Below are positions 7,237-15,888 of a stretch of 39,429 nucleotides of DNA, in pieces (position 1 is the stretch's first letter; each line of letters begins with the position of its first letter). The position numbers and the translations under genes were made by a program. Below the pieces are notes generated by a model. The model made no database searches, was not told the origin of the DNA, and saw nothing but the letters and a program-made list of their open reading frames with translations. The DNA comes from Salinivirgaceae bacterium. Lineage in GTDB: Bacteria > Bacteroidota > Bacteroidia > Bacteroidales > SZUA-534. The stretch is taken from NCBI GenBank assembly GCA_017557605.1, contig JAFYYJ010000109.1:64791-104219 (forward strand), given 5' to 3'.

Positions 7237-8406
7237 ATGCGAACACGATTAATCTCTTTACTATTAATAACCGTTTCGGTTTTTGCAGCCGCTTGCTCAC
7301 GCAGTGTTATGACTGGTGCACAGCAAGTTGGCGAGTATCTGCCGATGCTTTCGGGCAAGCGCATCGCCGTGGTGGCCAACCAGACATCGGTTGTTGGACG
7401 GTCGCATCTTGTTGACACACTGCTTGCTATGGGTGTCAATGTGAAATGTGTTTTTGGGCCTGAGCATGGTTTTCGCGGTCAGGCTGATGCCGGCGAGCAC
7501 CTTTCCGACAACACCGACCCGCAGACAGGGCTGCCCGTGGTGTCGCTCTACGGCAAGCACCGCAAACCCACCGCCGCCGATATGGACAGCCTCGACATGG
7601 TTGTCTTTGATATTCAGGATGTTGGCGTGCGGTTCTATACCTACATTTCGACACTGCATTACGTAATGGAGGCTTGCGCCGAGAACAATGTGCCGCTTTT
7701 GGTGCTCGACCGTCCCAATCCCAATGGTTTCTACATCGACGGGCCTGTGCTCGATACGGCCGTAACGCGCTCGTTTGTGGGTATGCACCCTGTGCCGCTC
7801 GTTCACGGAATGACCATTGGCGAGTATGCGATGATGCTCAACGGCGAGCACTGGCTGGCTGGCGGCAAGCAGTGCCGGCTTACGGTTGTGCCATGCCGCA
7901 ACTATACGCACAGCACTCATTATCAGTTGCCTATCAAGCCGTCGCCAAACTTGCCGACTTATCGCTCGGTGTTGCTCTATCCGTCGCTGGGATTGTTCGA
8001 GGGTACGTTTATGAGCGTGGCGCGCGGCACCGAATTTCCGTTTGAGGCAATCGGACACCCAGACTACAATGTGGCGCCGTTCTGCTTCACGCCGCATAGC
8101 GTCAGCGGAGCCAAATATCCGCCGTTCAAAGATGTGGAGTGCCGTGGCTACGACCTGCGCGGCATTAGCACCGATTCGCTTGAAACAGATGCCCGCATCA
8201 ATCTTAAATGGCTTATTGATAGCTATAAGTATTTCCAATCGAAGCCCGATTTCTTCAATTCTTTCTTGTCGAGGCTTGCCGGACCAGAGTTACGCAAACA
8301 GATTGAGCAAGGCATGACGGAAGACGAAATCCGCCAGTCGTGGCAAGACGAACTGCGAAATTTTCAGACAATCAGGAAGAAATATCTGTTGTATGAGGAT
8401 TTTTGA
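7237..8406 (+). CDS. namZ: NamZ-like exo-beta-N-acetylmuramidase lipoprotein (DUF1343, GH171)
   Basis: 389 residues. The frame extends further upstream, but the start is set at 7237 because a lipoprotein signal begins there (MRTRLISLLLITVSVFAAAC, Cys20) and the promoter element lies just before it. Recognisable DUF1343 text includes GKRIAVVANQTS, FGPEHGFRG, DIQDVGVRFYTYISTL, VLDRPNPNG and SPNLPT. The family releases N-acetylmuramic acid from the non-reducing end of peptidoglycan fragments in the periplasm, for cell-wall recycling or scavenging. It is a single gene, divergent from the Lol-type permease. The DUF1343 assignment is firm; the exact substrate is by family analogy. Confidence 0.88.
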   Translation: MRTRLISLLLITVSVFAAACSRSVMTGAQQVGEYLPMLSGKRIAVVANQTSVVGRSHLVDTLLAMGVNVKCVFGPEHGFRGQADAGEHLSDNTDPQTGLPVVSLYGKHRKPTAADMDSLDMVVFDIQDVGVRFYTYISTLHYVMEACAENNVPLLVLDRPNPNGFYIDGPVLDTAVTRSFVGMHPVPLVHGMTIGEYAMMLNGEHWLAGGKQCRLTVVPCRNYTHSTHYQLPIKPSPNLPTYRSVLLYPSLGLFEGTFMSVARGTEFPFEAIGHPDYNVAPFCFTPHSVSGAKYPPFKDVECRGYDLRGISTDSLETDARINLKWLIDSYKYFQSKPDFFNSFLSRLAGPELRKQIEQGMTEDEIRQSWQDELRNFQTIRKKYLLYEDF

Positions 8407-8448
8407 AACAGTTAGGAGTGTGAAATTACGTAAACAGAAAACTTAAAC

Positions 8449-8499
8449 GTAAACCGTTTACACTGACACTGATAAAGACGCGGACATTGGCGTCCCTAC
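8449..8499. repeat. GTAAAC palindrome and reversed TGTAGGGACG-type element
   Basis: GTAAACCGTTTAC is a near-perfect palindrome at 8449-8461. At about 8477-8499 the sequence GACGCGGACATTGGCGTCCC is a member of the TGTAGGGACG hairpin family in the opposite orientation to the other copies. The gap lies between convergent genes; no T-rich terminator is clear. Confidence 0.5.
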
Positions 8500-8533
8500 T
8501 TATAACTTAAAACTTCTAAAACTTTAAACTTCT

Positions 8534-9730
8534 TTAATTCACCAAATCGTTCACATCAAGTGTGAGTGAGAATCGCCAGGTGTTTTTCAGCGGGCTGTTC
8601 GAGAAGTTGCCGGCCGGAATCAAATACGAAATGTCCAAACCTAACATCTTCATTTTCACACCAACACCAGCTGTGAAATATTTGCGGTTTCCTTTTTTGG
8701 CGTTCTCGTGGAAATAACCCATGCGTGCCGCAAACTGATTGGCATACCAATATTCCAAACCAACCGAAGTTGTTATTTCTTTCAGTTCCTCGCGGAAGCC
8801 GTCGGGGGCGTCACCAAACGACTGGAACGCACCTTGAATGATGCCCACATTGTCGTCTTTGCCCTTCCAGATTATGCGCTCACCGTTAATATCAGTAGAG
8901 TCTTGATAGTAGAGCGGCGGAGTCGGCACCAGCAATTTGTTGAAATCGATAGTTGCGGTAATTTTGTTGTATTGGTCAAGATTCATTGTCAGCGCGCCGC
9001 CAATGCCCAGATTGGTCGGAATGAAGTTCTTGGTGTCCTCGGTGTAACCAAGTTTGGCACCCAAGTTGCTGATGTTGAAGCCTGCCGACCATTCGCAGTT
9101 GTAGTCAGCAATTTTAATCTCGTCTTTATAAAAACCGTTGATATCGACGGCAAACGATTTTCCGCTCTCAACTTGTTCTTGATTCTGACCGCCTTGTCCG
9201 CCTGTTAGGTTCGAGAAGATGAAACGTCCGGCCAAACCAAGTGAGAAGTTCTTCGACAGCTTGCGGTTATATGATGCGTCGACAGCTAATTCGTGCGGCG
9301 AGTAGCTACCGATGTTGTTTCCACCATTGTCGGTGAAATTGATGTTACCCATTGAGAAATAACGCAAACTTGCGCCAATGGTTTGCATATCATCAATTTT
9401 GTAATAACCAGAAACATATGCCAGGTTCATATCGTTTATCAACTCGCGCAACCAAGGCACGTAGGTGAATGACAGTCCGTAAGGCGATTCAACAAACGCC
9501 AGTTTCGATGAGTTCCAAATCTGTGCGTATGCGTCAGGTGATATGGCAATGCCGGCATCGCCCATTGCGCCTGAGCGCGAGTCGGGGGCAATGCGCAGGA
9601 ACGGCACGGCCGTGTTTATGGCATTAACCTTGTCGTCTTGTCCGAGGACATCGCTGTAATTTGCACCTGTTTGTGCGGTTGCGGTGGCTGCAATAAGAGC
9701 AGCAAACGATAATAAAATGATTCTTTTCAT
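8534..9730 (-). CDS. porV: Type IX secretion outer-membrane protein PorV (LptO)
   Basis: 398 residues from the Met at 9730. A signal peptide (MKRIILLSFAALIAATATA, cut before Gln20) precedes an outer-membrane barrel of the PorV/FadL-like fold. AVPFLRIAPDSRSGAMGDAG is the PorV hallmark. In the T9SS, PorV is the shuttle that carries cargo from the SprA translocon to the PorU sortase at the surface. A Met seven codons further upstream (9751) is rejected because the -7 element TATATTTG lies on it. The gene follows porU by 46 nt on the same strand and may have both its own promoter and read-through. Confidence 0.93.
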   Translation of the reverse strand: MKRIILLSFAALIAATATAQTGANYSDVLGQDDKVNAINTAVPFLRIAPDSRSGAMGDAGIAISPDAYAQIWNSSKLAFVESPYGLSFTYVPWLRELINDMNLAYVSGYYKIDDMQTIGASLRYFSMGNINFTDNGGNNIGSYSPHELAVDASYNRKLSKNFSLGLAGRFIFSNLTGGQGGQNQEQVESGKSFAVDINGFYKDEIKIADYNCEWSAGFNISNLGAKLGYTEDTKNFIPTNLGIGGALTMNLDQYNKITATIDFNKLLVPTPPLYYQDSTDINGERIIWKGKDDNVGIIQGAFQSFGDAPDGFREELKEITTSVGLEYWYANQFAARMGYFHENAKKGNRKYFTAGVGVKMKMLGLDISYLIPAGNFSNSPLKNTWRFSLTLDVNDLVN

Positions 9731-9748
9731 ACTAAAATTTTGAAGTCG

Positions 9749-9756
9749 CAAATATA
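9749..9756 (-). promoter_or_regulatory. TATATTTG -7 element of porV
   Basis: Minus-strand TATATTTG in the 46-nt porU-porV gap, 18 nt before the porV ATG at 9730. It fixes the porV start and suggests transcription independent of porU. Confidence 0.6.
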
Positions 9757-9776
9757 GAAACTATTTCTACTCGGTT

Positions 9777-12700
9777 TTATTGCCTTGCCACTATCATTTT
9801 TCCCGATTTTACGCTCCGTCCGTTTGCGCTCTTAATCTCGATAGTGTAGATATACAAGCCGTTTTCGACAGGTTTGCCGCCGCTGCACGTATCCCAAAAT
9901 ATCGGTTGGTGCTCGTGAGGCTCTTGTTTGGTGGCAAGTTGGGCAATCAGCCGGCCTTGCGTGTCGCTTATTTTTATTGTTATGTCGACATTAATGTCGG
10001 TCTGGTTGTGGTCGGCAGCAAACCAAACTCCGCCAGCGGTGGGGTTGGGGTAGCATCGCACGCTGTTCAGCTCCGAAACCGATTCGTCGGCCACTTTGAA
10101 TTCAATCTCCGATTCCGACGAGTTGTTGTAGATGTCCCAAACCTTGAATGTCAGTGTGTGCCAGCCTTCGTCCAACCCGCTGAGGCTGAACCTGATAGTG
10201 CCCGAATTGTAACTATCGATGTCGCCTTCATATAGGTCGTCGAGTGTAATCATGGTCGTAGGGTCGTTGTCAATCATGGCCGTAATGTTATGACCGATGC
10301 CGTTTCCAGTGGTATTGATACCCGACTGGTCCCATATGCGCGCTATCACCGTTGGGTTGTTGCTTGTTATTCCGCCGTCGATAAAGAAGGTGTCGTTCAC
10401 AAACAGTTTTACTTCCGGTCCGTCGAAGTCGGTAATGTCAACATTCTCAGGCGTTCCGCCAATCAAAATCCGGTTCGAGTAGCCAGTGAAGTCGGCGGTG
10501 TCAGTAAGTGCGTAAAGGCTTATTCTGCCAAGGCCGAACGAGTAGTTTATGTCTTTTGGAACAATAAAGTTGAAACTGAAAGCGCCTTTGCTGACAGTCG
10601 ATTTTCCTTGATACAGAATATTGTTGTATGTATCGAAATTGACAATCGGTGCATTAGGGTCGTTTCCGCGTGTGGTAAGTGTCGCCGGCTTGTCGAACAC
10701 GGTGGAGTATAGTATTCCGTCGGCGTCGATTATGGTTCCGTCGTTGTCGCACACATAGCCTTCAACCCTTACTGTATCCACGGCGTTGATGATGTTGCTT
10801 GTGTCGCTGAGCACATATTTGCCGTTGATTCGTGCCACGCGCACTTGATTGTTGTAAGGGTGGACAAGGCGGATTGCAGGGTCGCCAAGCAGTGCGAAGT
10901 TGCGTTTGTTGGTCTCGTTTATGCTACCGGTGGCGTTCTTTGCGCGGAGCAGAATGTCGCCAAGCCGCAAGTCGGCGCTTGTACCTTGTTTAAACACATT
11001 GTTGCACAGCTGATAGTTGGAATTGTTGTATGCCACGCGCGATGATGCAAAGACCGCCACCGCTCCGCCGTTGGGGTTGAGCAGCAGATGTTCGCCAAGC
11101 GATATCTGTATGTGGTCGTCGTAGCGGCCAATCTCGCAGCTTGCCGTAATAAACAGCGGCAGGCGGTCGATGTTGCGCAACGCTTTGACGTCGGAAACCT
11201 GAAAAACCGTCTCGTGTGCCAGTTTGCGCTCACTGCCGTGCCCAATGTATGTCATTATCACAGAGCCTTTTTCCAACTCTTTTTTTATGGCTTCGGTAGC
11301 CATGGGGTAGGTGTCGCCCGACGAGCCCGACACGCGTCCGTAGGCGTCAAGATAAATCTTGCGGATATTGTATTCTGGCGATATCTCACTGACAGTCTGA
11401 CACATAAGTTCGGCGTCTTTGACAAATTCGGCGTCGGAAGCATTGTCGGCATCGTCCGAAATCATGGTCATATTGTTGCGCCAGTTGCCCACGTCGCGCA
11501 TCGATGTGTAGCGTTTTATCTTGTCAACCATTTGCTGCGCCTCGGTTGCGGTGTTTGCGGGCAATCGTCCCACACCAATATCCAAATAGCCCAACAGTTC
11601 GCCTTCGCCGAAGTCGAGCAGACCGAAGAAATCGTCGGAAACATAGCTTGCGTCTTGCGCCTCGCCTGCTTCCGACTGGTAGGTGAACACGCGGCTACCG
11701 CCTGAACCGAGAATGTTTTTGTTGTCGTAGGTGCCGTCGCCAAACAGAAGCAGATAGCGGAAGCCTTCGTTGCGCTGGTACATCATCCGGGCATAGTTGC
11801 GTATGGCCGACACATCAGGTGTGCCGCCCGAAAACTCGTTGTAAATCTGTTCGGGAGAAACCACTTCAACCCGCATTCCGTCTTGTTCGCGGTGCATTTC
11901 TGCCAAATCGTTGGCTGCGTCAATAAAATCGGGATGTGTGACAATGGCCAGCGTTGGAGTTAGCTGTCCGTGTAGATTCTGGTTCGCAACCTTGCCCACA
12001 TCGTTGCCGCTGGTTATGGGCGAAAGCAGATTGTCGGGGTCAAAAGCCACAAACTCACGTATGGTGTCGTTCCCTTGTGCGACAAACCACATGGTGCCGT
12101 TATCGGTTTGTGTCTCAATTCTTTTTGGCGACACGGGATTGGTAATGTCCAAAACCGTAGGATTGCCGCTGTTCAGCGATATGCAATATTTAATATTGGT
12201 GTAGTTGCGAACGCGCACATCGCGGAAATGCAGTTGGTGTTTATTGCTGTATTTCAGTTTGGTACGCGCCATGACGCCAATCTTGTCTATGTATCCTTCC
12301 GACACAGGATTGTTGCTTACAAAGCTGTAGCCCAGATAGAAATGGGGCGAGTTGGGCGTGAAATTGAATATCTTTTTGACATATTCAGCATACACGTAGT
12401 TGGCATACGGACGGCGGATGTCGACAGTTGCTATCGCCTCCCTCAGATAGCTGAATTGAAAATGGGCGTTGGCAGTTGTCGATTTTCGTCCGGCACCTGC
12501 AACATAGCAGCGTACAGGCTCACCGTCGGCCAGTTCGCCAAAACTGAACGGCACCGAGTCGCGGCCATTGGTTGTGAGCCGGCGGTCATACCACCGCCTT
12601 CCCGACGGAATAAGCGCGTAGCGGTCGTTTTCAACATATTGATAACTGTCTGACGCTGATGTTGTTGTGTCTGGAGTCAGTTCGTTTTTGTTCACACTTT

Positions 12701-13247
12701 CGATTCTTGCTCCTTTGCCCAAATCGGAAGTCAGAAACAGATATATGTAATCGGAATAATCGTGTTTTTTGTGCATTAGCATGTTGTTGGCAGCGTCGTA
12801 GCTTAGCGTTACAGGGCCTTGCGCGTAAAAGACAATTTTGTCGAAACTGCCGTCGTCGTTCCAATATTTCAGCGTCGGAATTTCGTTCAAGTCATCAAAA
12901 TCTGATTCGCTGTTGATGAATGGCAGTTGCTTTCCACCATAGCTGTATATTCTGACGTTTTCAGGCTCGGCAATGCCAATGTGGCGCAAATCGCTTTGTG
13001 TCAGTTTGTACACACCTGATGTGTCAACTTTTATTTTGAACCAGTCGCCGCTGTCGAGCAGCGATTTAGCGGCTGGAGTTGAGCGTAGCAACCGTTTTTT
13101 TGGGCCTGTACATATATTAATATGTGTATTGGTGTCGGCAGGCTGTGCCAAAGGAATATCTTTGTTGGATATGGTGCCGCAAATATCTTGCGCGTTTGCC
13201 GCAAATACCGAAAAGAGTATGATTATAAAGGATAGTCCTCTGACCAT
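9777..13247 (-). CDS. porU: Type IX secretion sortase PorU (peptidase family C25)
   Basis: 1156 residues, very close to Porphyromonas gingivalis PorU. A signal peptide (MVRGLSFIIILFSVFAANA) precedes an N-terminal domain and the gingipain-like C25 catalytic domain, with His670 in YIGHGSERK and Cys704 in ITASCEIGRYDD as the likely catalytic pair. A C-terminal T9SS sorting-type domain begins near YPNPTAGGVWF (last 90 residues). PorU is the surface sortase that cuts the C-terminal signal from T9SS cargo and attaches it to anionic lipopolysaccharide. It is encoded just upstream of porV, as in other Bacteroidota, and is divergent from the porP/sprF-family gene. Confidence 0.94.
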   Translation of the reverse strand: MVRGLSFIIILFSVFAANAQDICGTISNKDIPLAQPADTNTHINICTGPKKRLLRSTPAAKSLLDSGDWFKIKVDTSGVYKLTQSDLRHIGIAEPENVRIYSYGGKQLPFINSESDFDDLNEIPTLKYWNDDGSFDKIVFYAQGPVTLSYDAANNMLMHKKHDYSDYIYLFLTSDLGKGARIESVNKNELTPDTTTSASDSYQYVENDRYALIPSGRRWYDRRLTTNGRDSVPFSFGELADGEPVRCYVAGAGRKSTTANAHFQFSYLREAIATVDIRRPYANYVYAEYVKKIFNFTPNSPHFYLGYSFVSNNPVSEGYIDKIGVMARTKLKYSNKHQLHFRDVRVRNYTNIKYCISLNSGNPTVLDITNPVSPKRIETQTDNGTMWFVAQGNDTIREFVAFDPDNLLSPITSGNDVGKVANQNLHGQLTPTLAIVTHPDFIDAANDLAEMHREQDGMRVEVVSPEQIYNEFSGGTPDVSAIRNYARMMYQRNEGFRYLLLFGDGTYDNKNILGSGGSRVFTYQSEAGEAQDASYVSDDFFGLLDFGEGELLGYLDIGVGRLPANTATEAQQMVDKIKRYTSMRDVGNWRNNMTMISDDADNASDAEFVKDAELMCQTVSEISPEYNIRKIYLDAYGRVSGSSGDTYPMATEAIKKELEKGSVIMTYIGHGSERKLAHETVFQVSDVKALRNIDRLPLFITASCEIGRYDDHIQISLGEHLLLNPNGGAVAVFASSRVAYNNSNYQLCNNVFKQGTSADLRLGDILLRAKNATGSINETNKRNFALLGDPAIRLVHPYNNQVRVARINGKYVLSDTSNIINAVDTVRVEGYVCDNDGTIIDADGILYSTVFDKPATLTTRGNDPNAPIVNFDTYNNILYQGKSTVSKGAFSFNFIVPKDINYSFGLGRISLYALTDTADFTGYSNRILIGGTPENVDITDFDGPEVKLFVNDTFFIDGGITSNNPTVIARIWDQSGINTTGNGIGHNITAMIDNDPTTMITLDDLYEGDIDSYNSGTIRFSLSGLDEGWHTLTFKVWDIYNNSSESEIEFKVADESVSELNSVRCYPNPTAGGVWFAADHNQTDINVDITIKISDTQGRLIAQLATKQEPHEHQPIFWDTCSGGKPVENGLYIYTIEIKSANGRSVKSGKMIVARQ

Positions 13248-13332
13248 AGAAGTAGAATTCGGTGCTAAAATAAAACTTCTTTTTTATCGTTGCTGTAAGC
13301 AAACGTGGAATAACTATTTTTATTGCCCGTTT

Positions 13333-14280
13333 ATGCTATCACACACACCTAAACATATTGCTGCGATATTGGTTCTATGCTGCATGTGCACAATGGCGTC
13401 GGCGCAAGATAGTCCGCTTAGCCAATGGTGCAACAACATGCTTGTTATGAACCCGGCTTTTGCTGGTTCGGCCGATATGTTGAGACTCAATTTGTTCTAT
13501 CGCAACCAATGGCCGCAGAGCGATGCCGGATTTCAATATTTTGGTGCCACTGCCGATATGCCCGTTAAGCAGAGTATGGGTTGTGGAATTGAGGCAACCA
13601 ACGACAGGATGTCGTTTTATGTCCGTCGCAGTTTTGCTGCGTCATACAGCTACAGAGTAAAAGCCGGCACCGACCGAACGATATTTATGGGAATAAAGCT
13701 GGGTGCTGTTCAGAAATCGCTTTCGACATCCAACTTGATATTTGAACAGCAGGAGGACTTGCCTTCCGAAGCGTCGAAGGTGAACCCCGATTGCGCGTTG
13801 GGTGTCGCCGCCATGTTGGGTAATGTGTTCGCGTCCGCCGCAGCCGAGCATCTTTTGCGTCCCGACCAGAGTTTTTTGTCGGAAAAAGACAGCCGAACCA
13901 AGATGAAATTGACTTTTGACCTTGGTTATGTGTACAATTTTTCGCCGTTGACCAAAAAAATTCATGTCGAAATAATGCCTAATTTCATCTATCAGAGGCA
14001 GGGAAAACAACAAAATATGCAAATCGGCGTTACTACACAAGTCAATTGGTTATTGGCAAGTCTGTTTGTCAGAAAGAACTTCGGTAGTGATGCTCCAAGT
14101 GCTATTATAATGTTGGGATACAAGAATTTAGACTTCAGAATAGCCTATAGCTACGATGCTGATTTGAACAGAAAAACCAATGGCATTGGTAATGCTCACG
14201 AGGTGTCGGTAACCAAATTGTTTGATGTTAAACGTAAGGAGAAAAAGAAATCGATAGAATGTCCTTCTTTTTTAAGATAA
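13333..14280 (+). CDS. PorP/SprF family type IX secretion membrane protein
   Basis: 315 residues. The open frame extends further upstream across the divergent promoter region, but the signal peptide (MLSHTPKHIAAILVLCCMCTMASA, cut before Gln25) fixes the start at 13333. The mature N-terminus DSPLSQWCNNMLVMNPAFAG is the PorP/SprF signature; the rest is a predicted outer-membrane barrel ending in an unusual basic tail. Members of this family support surface display or anchoring of particular T9SS substrates, or form part of the PorKLMN assembly. Paralogues are many, so I do not call it porP itself. It lies between porU (divergent) and gldJ (same strand, 64 nt). Confidence 0.85.
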   Translation: MLSHTPKHIAAILVLCCMCTMASAQDSPLSQWCNNMLVMNPAFAGSADMLRLNLFYRNQWPQSDAGFQYFGATADMPVKQSMGCGIEATNDRMSFYVRRSFAASYSYRVKAGTDRTIFMGIKLGAVQKSLSTSNLIFEQQEDLPSEASKVNPDCALGVAAMLGNVFASAAAEHLLRPDQSFLSEKDSRTKMKLTFDLGYVYNFSPLTKKIHVEIMPNFIYQRQGKQQNMQIGVTTQVNWLLASLFVRKNFGSDAPSAIIMLGYKNLDFRIAYSYDADLNRKTNGIGNAHEVSVTKLFDVKRKEKKKSIECPSFLR

Positions 14281-14305
14281 GATATTAGGAATATTGGTTT
14301 TTGTA

Positions 14306-14313
14306 TATATTTG
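14306..14313 (+). promoter_or_regulatory. TATATTTG -7 element of gldJ
   Basis: Exact match to TAnnTTTG in the 64-nt gap before gldJ, 31 nt from its ATG. No clear -33 partner is present. Confidence 0.5.
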
Positions 14314-14344
14314 TCATTGCTAAAAACGCTAAAAGAGACTTTGT

Positions 14345-15823
14345 ATGAAAGTGAAAAACTTGCATGTTGTAATATGTGCTGCTACATTGGCCTTGGTGTC
14401 ATGTAGCAAAGAAGTGTCGAACACCACAGGTTGGGAGTATAACTTGGCCGATAATGGTGGTTTCGAGAAGTTTATGGGTGAATATGAGCAAGAAACCGGC
14501 CCCGGTTTGGTGTTCATTGAGGGTGGTACCTTTACAATGGGTAGAGTAGAGCAGGATATCCTGTACGATTGGAATAATATTCCTCACCGCGTAACAGTTT
14601 CTTCGTTCTATATGGACGAAACTGAGGTTAAGAACCTTGACTACCGCGAGTATCTGTATTGGATTTCGCGTGTATTTGACGAATATCCTGAGGTTTACCA
14701 ACGCGCTTTGCCCGATACTTTGGTATGGCGTAGCAAATTGGCATACAACGAACCGTACGTTGAGTACTATTTCCGTCATCCGGCGTATCAGGACTATCCT
14801 GTAGTTGGTGTTAACTGGTTGCAAGCCAACGACTACTGCGCTTGGCGTACCGACCGCGTCAACGAGCGCATCCTTATCAATCAAGGTTTTCTGACGGAAG
14901 ACCCAAGCCAGAGAGGTAGCCAGAACTTCAATACAGAAGCATACCTTGCTCACCAGTATGAAGGTGCTGTGGGCCGTGAAATGGAAGACTTGAATCCTGA
15001 CAACGATTATCGTAAGATAAGAATGGAAGACGGTTTGCTGCTTCCGAAATACAGACTCCCGACAGAAGCAGAATGGGAGTTTGCAGCATTGTCGATTGTC
15101 GGCACATCGGTGGGTGAGCGTGTATATGAGCGCAAAATCTACCCATGGGTTGGTGACGGTTTCCGCAACCCGGATTCGAAAAACCGCGGCCGTATTGTTG
15201 CGAACGCTGTCCGTGGACGAGGCGATATGATGGGTGTTGCCGGTGCGCTTAACGATAATGCCGACATCACAGCTCCTGTATACGCTTATTGGCCAAACGA
15301 CTATGGTTTGTATTGTATGGCAGGTAACGTGAACGAGTGGGTAGCTGATGTTTACCGTACTTTGTCACCTGCTGACCTTGAGGAGTTCCGCCCGTTCCGT
15401 GGTAATGTGTTCAAAACACTGGTTCGTGATGAAGAAGGCAATGTAGCTGAAAAAGACAGCCTTGGCCGCCTGCGCTACCGCGAGGTTTCAGAGGAAGAGG
15501 CTATCGACAGAAGAAACTATCAGACTGCCGACAATATCAACTATCTTGACGGTGATTTCGAGTCAAGTCTTGATTATTCGAACGAAGACGCATCGCGTGA
15601 AAGAGGTTCGAAGAGAATGTACTTCACTGGTAAAGACCGCCTCGACCCGGCTATGACTTCACTCGTCAGCGACCATGTGCATGTTTACAAAGGCGGTTCA
15701 TGGAAAGATAGGATTTACTGGTTAGGTGCCGGCACCCGCCGTTACTTGGATGAGAATCTGTCACAAGACGACCTTGGTTTCCGTTGCGCTATGACACGTG
15801 TCGGTGACTCGAAAGGCAACTAA
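14345..15823 (+). CDS. gldJ: Gliding/T9SS lipoprotein GldJ (FGE-sulfatase-like domain)
   Basis: 492 residues. A lipoprotein signal ends at Cys20 (LALVSC). A formylglycine-generating-enzyme (SUMF1) fold runs from about 50 to 485, with FIEGGTFTMGRVEQD, YMDETEVKNLDYREYL, LPTEAEWEFAA, GNVNEWVADVY and a closing YKGGSWKDR...DLGFRCA. The family is structural rather than catalytic. In Flavobacterium GldJ is needed for T9SS function and stabilises GldK. The choice of GldJ over the related GldK/PorK rests on the VEQDILYDWNN region and on gene order: murF directly follows gldJ, as in Flavobacterium, and no gldL/M/N genes follow. Confidence 0.85.
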   Translation: MKVKNLHVVICAATLALVSCSKEVSNTTGWEYNLADNGGFEKFMGEYEQETGPGLVFIEGGTFTMGRVEQDILYDWNNIPHRVTVSSFYMDETEVKNLDYREYLYWISRVFDEYPEVYQRALPDTLVWRSKLAYNEPYVEYYFRHPAYQDYPVVGVNWLQANDYCAWRTDRVNERILINQGFLTEDPSQRGSQNFNTEAYLAHQYEGAVGREMEDLNPDNDYRKIRMEDGLLLPKYRLPTEAEWEFAALSIVGTSVGERVYERKIYPWVGDGFRNPDSKNRGRIVANAVRGRGDMMGVAGALNDNADITAPVYAYWPNDYGLYCMAGNVNEWVADVYRTLSPADLEEFRPFRGNVFKTLVRDEEGNVAEKDSLGRLRYREVSEEEAIDRRNYQTADNINYLDGDFESSLDYSNEDASRERGSKRMYFTGKDRLDPAMTSLVSDHVHVYKGGSWKDRIYWLGAGTRRYLDENLSQDDLGFRCAMTRVGDSKGN

Positions 15824-15849
15824 TTGATTAGTAATATTTGACACAAGAG

Positions 15850-15874
15850 AGCCCTGACATCAGGGCTTTCTTTT
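15850..15874 (+). terminator. Terminator between gldJ and murF
   Basis: AGCCCTG (15850-15856), loop ACAT, CAGGGCT (15861-15867), then TTCTTTTTT. It separates gldJ from murF, so murF is either read through or has a promoter not seen here. Confidence 0.8.
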
Positions 15875-15888
15875 TTAACTGATACACA

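Noticed and set aside
12973..13332. 120-codon upstream extension of the PorP/SprF-like frame
   Set aside because: It runs over the 5' end of porU on the other strand; the signal peptide at 13333 fixes the start.
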